Assembly (NCBI GenBank): GCA_964399605.1
Contig: CAYNRH010000022.1
Span: 1-14,466, forward strand
DNA: 14,466 nt
Source: JAGGZI01 sp964399605
GTDB taxonomy: Archaea > Aenigmatarchaeota > Aenigmatarchaeia > PWEA01 > JAGHBM01
Direction: 5' to 3'
Part shown: one piece after another, positions 13,389 through 14,466 of the stretch
Numbering within the stretch: position 1 is the first letter of the stretch
How the letters are laid out: every line of letters starts with the position of its first letter
Translations under genes and position numbers: made by a program
Notes under the pieces: generated by a model
Told to the model about the DNA's origin: nothing
What the model saw: only the letters and a program-made list of their open reading frames with translations
Database searches by the model: none

Positions 13389-13418
13389 TTGTATCTATTC
13401 ATTATTTAAGAATATAAC

Positions 13419-13427
13419 TATTTAAAT
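13419..13427 (-). promoter_or_regulatory. TATA-like box for the sepF transcript
   Basis: ATTTAAATA on the minus strand (13427-13419) follows directly after the stop codon of the UPF0147 gene. It predicts transcription from about 13397, giving a leader of some 130 nt before sepF that holds the hairpin and the short upstream ORF. Confidence 0.45.
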
Positions 13428-13428
13428 C

Positions 13429-13677
13429 TTAGGAGTATTGTAGCGCTTCCAACATGGAAACTATGTTCCATACCTGGGTTCTTGCATACGATGGTATGTT
13501 TGGGTCATTTGAAACTTCGTCCAGTATTGAGACGCATGCGTTTATTCTTACTGACAAATCCTCCTTTTCATCTTTCAAATTCTGAATGCACTCATCACAT
13601 GAAGCCCTTATGTTTTTTGGCACTGACATGTCTTCAGCAATTTGTGATAACGATTGAATTATAGCATTAATATCCAT
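13429..13677 (-). CDS. UPF0147 family protein
   Basis: The 82-aa protein matches the archaeal UPF0147 family over its full length. The diagnostic stretches are SQIAEDMSVPKNIRASCDEC, LSVRINACVSILDEVSNDPN and IPSYARTQVWNIVSMLEAL. It is an all-helical small protein of unknown function, widely kept in archaea. It carries two or three cysteines that are not usual family landmarks. The start at ATG 13677 is supported by GGGGGTGAT (13689-13681, minus strand) 3 nt upstream. A TATA-like run at about 13730-13740 could drive it. It lies in the same direction as sepF with 162 nt between, and sepF appears to have its own promoter. Confidence in the family is high. Confidence 0.92.
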   Translation of the reverse strand: MDINAIIQSLSQIAEDMSVPKNIRASCDECIQNLKDEKEDLSVRINACVSILDEVSNDPNIPSYARTQVWNIVSMLEALQYS

Positions 13678-13797
13678 AATATCACCCCCTTAACAATTCA
13701 GGATATTATTAGTATTATTCAGTTGCCAAGAATAAAAAGCTTTCGGACGATGCCCCTGAATACACGCAAAATAAATTACAGAAGGAAATTTTACAAA
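13678..13797 (-). promoter_or_regulatory. Intergenic region holding the UPF0147 promoter and ribosome binding site
   Basis: On the minus strand GCTTTTTATTC (13740-13730) is a possible TATA box, and GGGGGTGAT (13689-13681) is the ribosome binding site of the UPF0147 gene. The remainder shows no gene, tRNA or convincing hairpin to me. Confidence 0.4.
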
Positions 13798-14466
13798 CTA
13801 ACTCGTAGTAAAGCTCCAAATTAAACTTTCTGTAGCATATTCTCCGTCAGTTAGATTTACAAACCAATAATAAGTTTTACCTGAATATAACCCTGACCAA
13901 TCATGGGTAGCATTAGAACCGCTTGGGACACTTGTGTCAGTTCCCAAAAGATTGTTATCTGTTCCAAACTGGTAAAGTTTATGATCCCAACTACCGATGT
14001 AAATGTAACCATTTGCTACTGCTGGAGAAGAATACACCACACCCCCAGTTGTATATTCGGCGATTTTTTGGGAAACATTTGAAGCGTTTAATTGGTACAG
14101 ATTAAAACCACCTCCTACGTACACGTAACCGTTTGCCACTGCTGGAGAAGGATATCCATCTCCAGTTGCGGATTCAGCGATTTTTTGTGAAACATTGGAA
14201 GCATTTAGCTGGTAAAGTTTACCATCATCACTTCCAACGTATACGTAACCGTTTGCCACTGCTGGAGAAGAATCCACATCATCACCTGTTGCGTATTCAG
14301 CGATTTTTTGGGAAACATTTGAAGCGTTTAATTGGTACAGATTAAAACCACCTCCTACGTACACGTAACCGTTTGCCACTGCTGGAGAAGGATATCCATC
14401 TCCAGTTGCGGATTCAGCGATTTTTTGTGAAACATTGGAAGCATTTAGCTGGTAAAGTTTACCATC
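13798..14466 (-). CDS. Secreted beta-propeller (PQQ-like) repeat protein, 5' end outside the window
   Basis: Only the last 222 residues are present; the frame is open to the window edge, so the GTG at 14379 is not the true start. The sequence is a row of beta-propeller blades of the outer-membrane BamB/PQQ-binding type: VANGYVYVGGGFNLYQLNAS and VANGYVYVGSDDGKLYQLNA alternate, with a two-blade period of 80 residues. Each blade contains NAS-NVS, two N-glycosylation sequons in a row. The blades end at KLYQFGTDNNLLGT. The C-terminal 50 residues (GLYSGKTYYWFVNLTDGEYA through SLIWSFTTS) look like a fibronectin type III domain. An exported surface or cell-wall protein is inferred; the signal peptide would lie outside the window. 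The very high DNA identity between repeats implies recent unit duplication. Confidence 0.85.
   Translation of the reverse strand, partial: DGKLYQLNASNVSQKIAESATGDGYPSPAVANGYVYVGGGFNLYQLNASNVSQKIAEYATGDDVDSSPAVANGYVYVGSDDGKLYQLNASNVSQKIAESATGDGYPSPAVANGYVYVGGGFNLYQLNASNVSQKIAEYTTGGVVYSSPAVANGYIYIGSWDHKLYQFGTDNNLLGTDTSVPSGSNATHDWSGLYSGKTYYWFVNLTDGEYATESLIWSFTTS
14060..14466. repeat. Near-identical tandem repeat, 240-bp period
   Basis: Positions 14060-14226 and 14300-14466 are identical base for base over 167 bp and lie 240 bp apart. The identity runs to the window edge, so it may extend farther. The 240-bp unit encodes two propeller blades (80 residues). The part between the copies (14227-14299) is diverged. 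Such units are prone to expansion and to collapse in assemblies. Confidence 0.95.

Noticed and set aside
13923..14345. Short plus-strand frames opposite the propeller gene
   Set aside because: They repeat with the propeller repeats and have no promoter or ribosome binding site; they are mirror frames of the real gene.

Overview
The window looks like a piece of an AT-rich archaeal chromosome. Markers that point to Archaea are a GINS51-type replisome subunit, a eukaryotic-type primase, an archaeal CCA-adding enzyme, a proteasome beta subunit, the KH/metallo-beta-lactamase/beta-CASP nuclease aCPSF1, archaeal SepF, a UPF0147 protein and a type IV pilin with a class III signal peptide. TATA-like boxes lie about 24-31 nt upstream of several start codons, giving leaderless or nearly leaderless genes, while others carry GGTGA-type ribosome binding sites. 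The primase is a single chain joining the PriS catalytic domain to the PriL Fe-S domain, as described for Nanoarchaeum equitans. Together with the coiled-coil gene pair this suggests a DPANN lineage. That placement is inference.

Layout. 50-3149 (minus): UPF0173 metallo-hydrolase, SAM methyltransferase, OB-HD nuclease of YhaM type and GINS51, closely spaced. 3240-4139 (plus): a 299-aa orphan, convergent with the fused primase at 4141-5379 (minus). 5380-5690 has no gene on either strand but holds a strongly foldable candidate non-coding RNA on the plus strand (about 5491-5658). 5691-6119 (minus): small membrane protein. 6193-7226 (plus): two overlapping coiled-coil genes, convergent with a type IV pilin (7221-7694, minus). 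7768-9171 (plus): CCA-adding enzyme. 9172-9874: two small Cys-containing orphans, divergent from one shared AT box. 9952-10602 (plus): proteasome beta. 10603-10827: a leader with repeated translation-initiation modules and chained short ORFs running into aCPSF1 (10828-12699, plus). 12691-12837 (minus): a 48-aa ORF missed by length cutoffs, with a palindrome between its TATA box and start. 12913-13677 (minus): SepF with an upstream ORF, and a UPF0147 protein. 13798-14466 (minus): the C-terminal part of a secreted beta-propeller protein whose start is outside the window.

The genes are mainly core information processing (replication: GINS51, primase; tRNA maturation: Cca; RNA 3'-end formation and decay: aCPSF1, YhaM-like nuclease), protein turnover (proteasome), division (SepF) and the cell surface (pilin, propeller protein). 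The two most unusual points are the structured RNA at 5491-5658 and the aCPSF1 leader, where the initiation region of the gene (GGTGA, then a start codon followed by AAA ATC) appears three times in tandem and links three short ORFs by ATGA overlaps.
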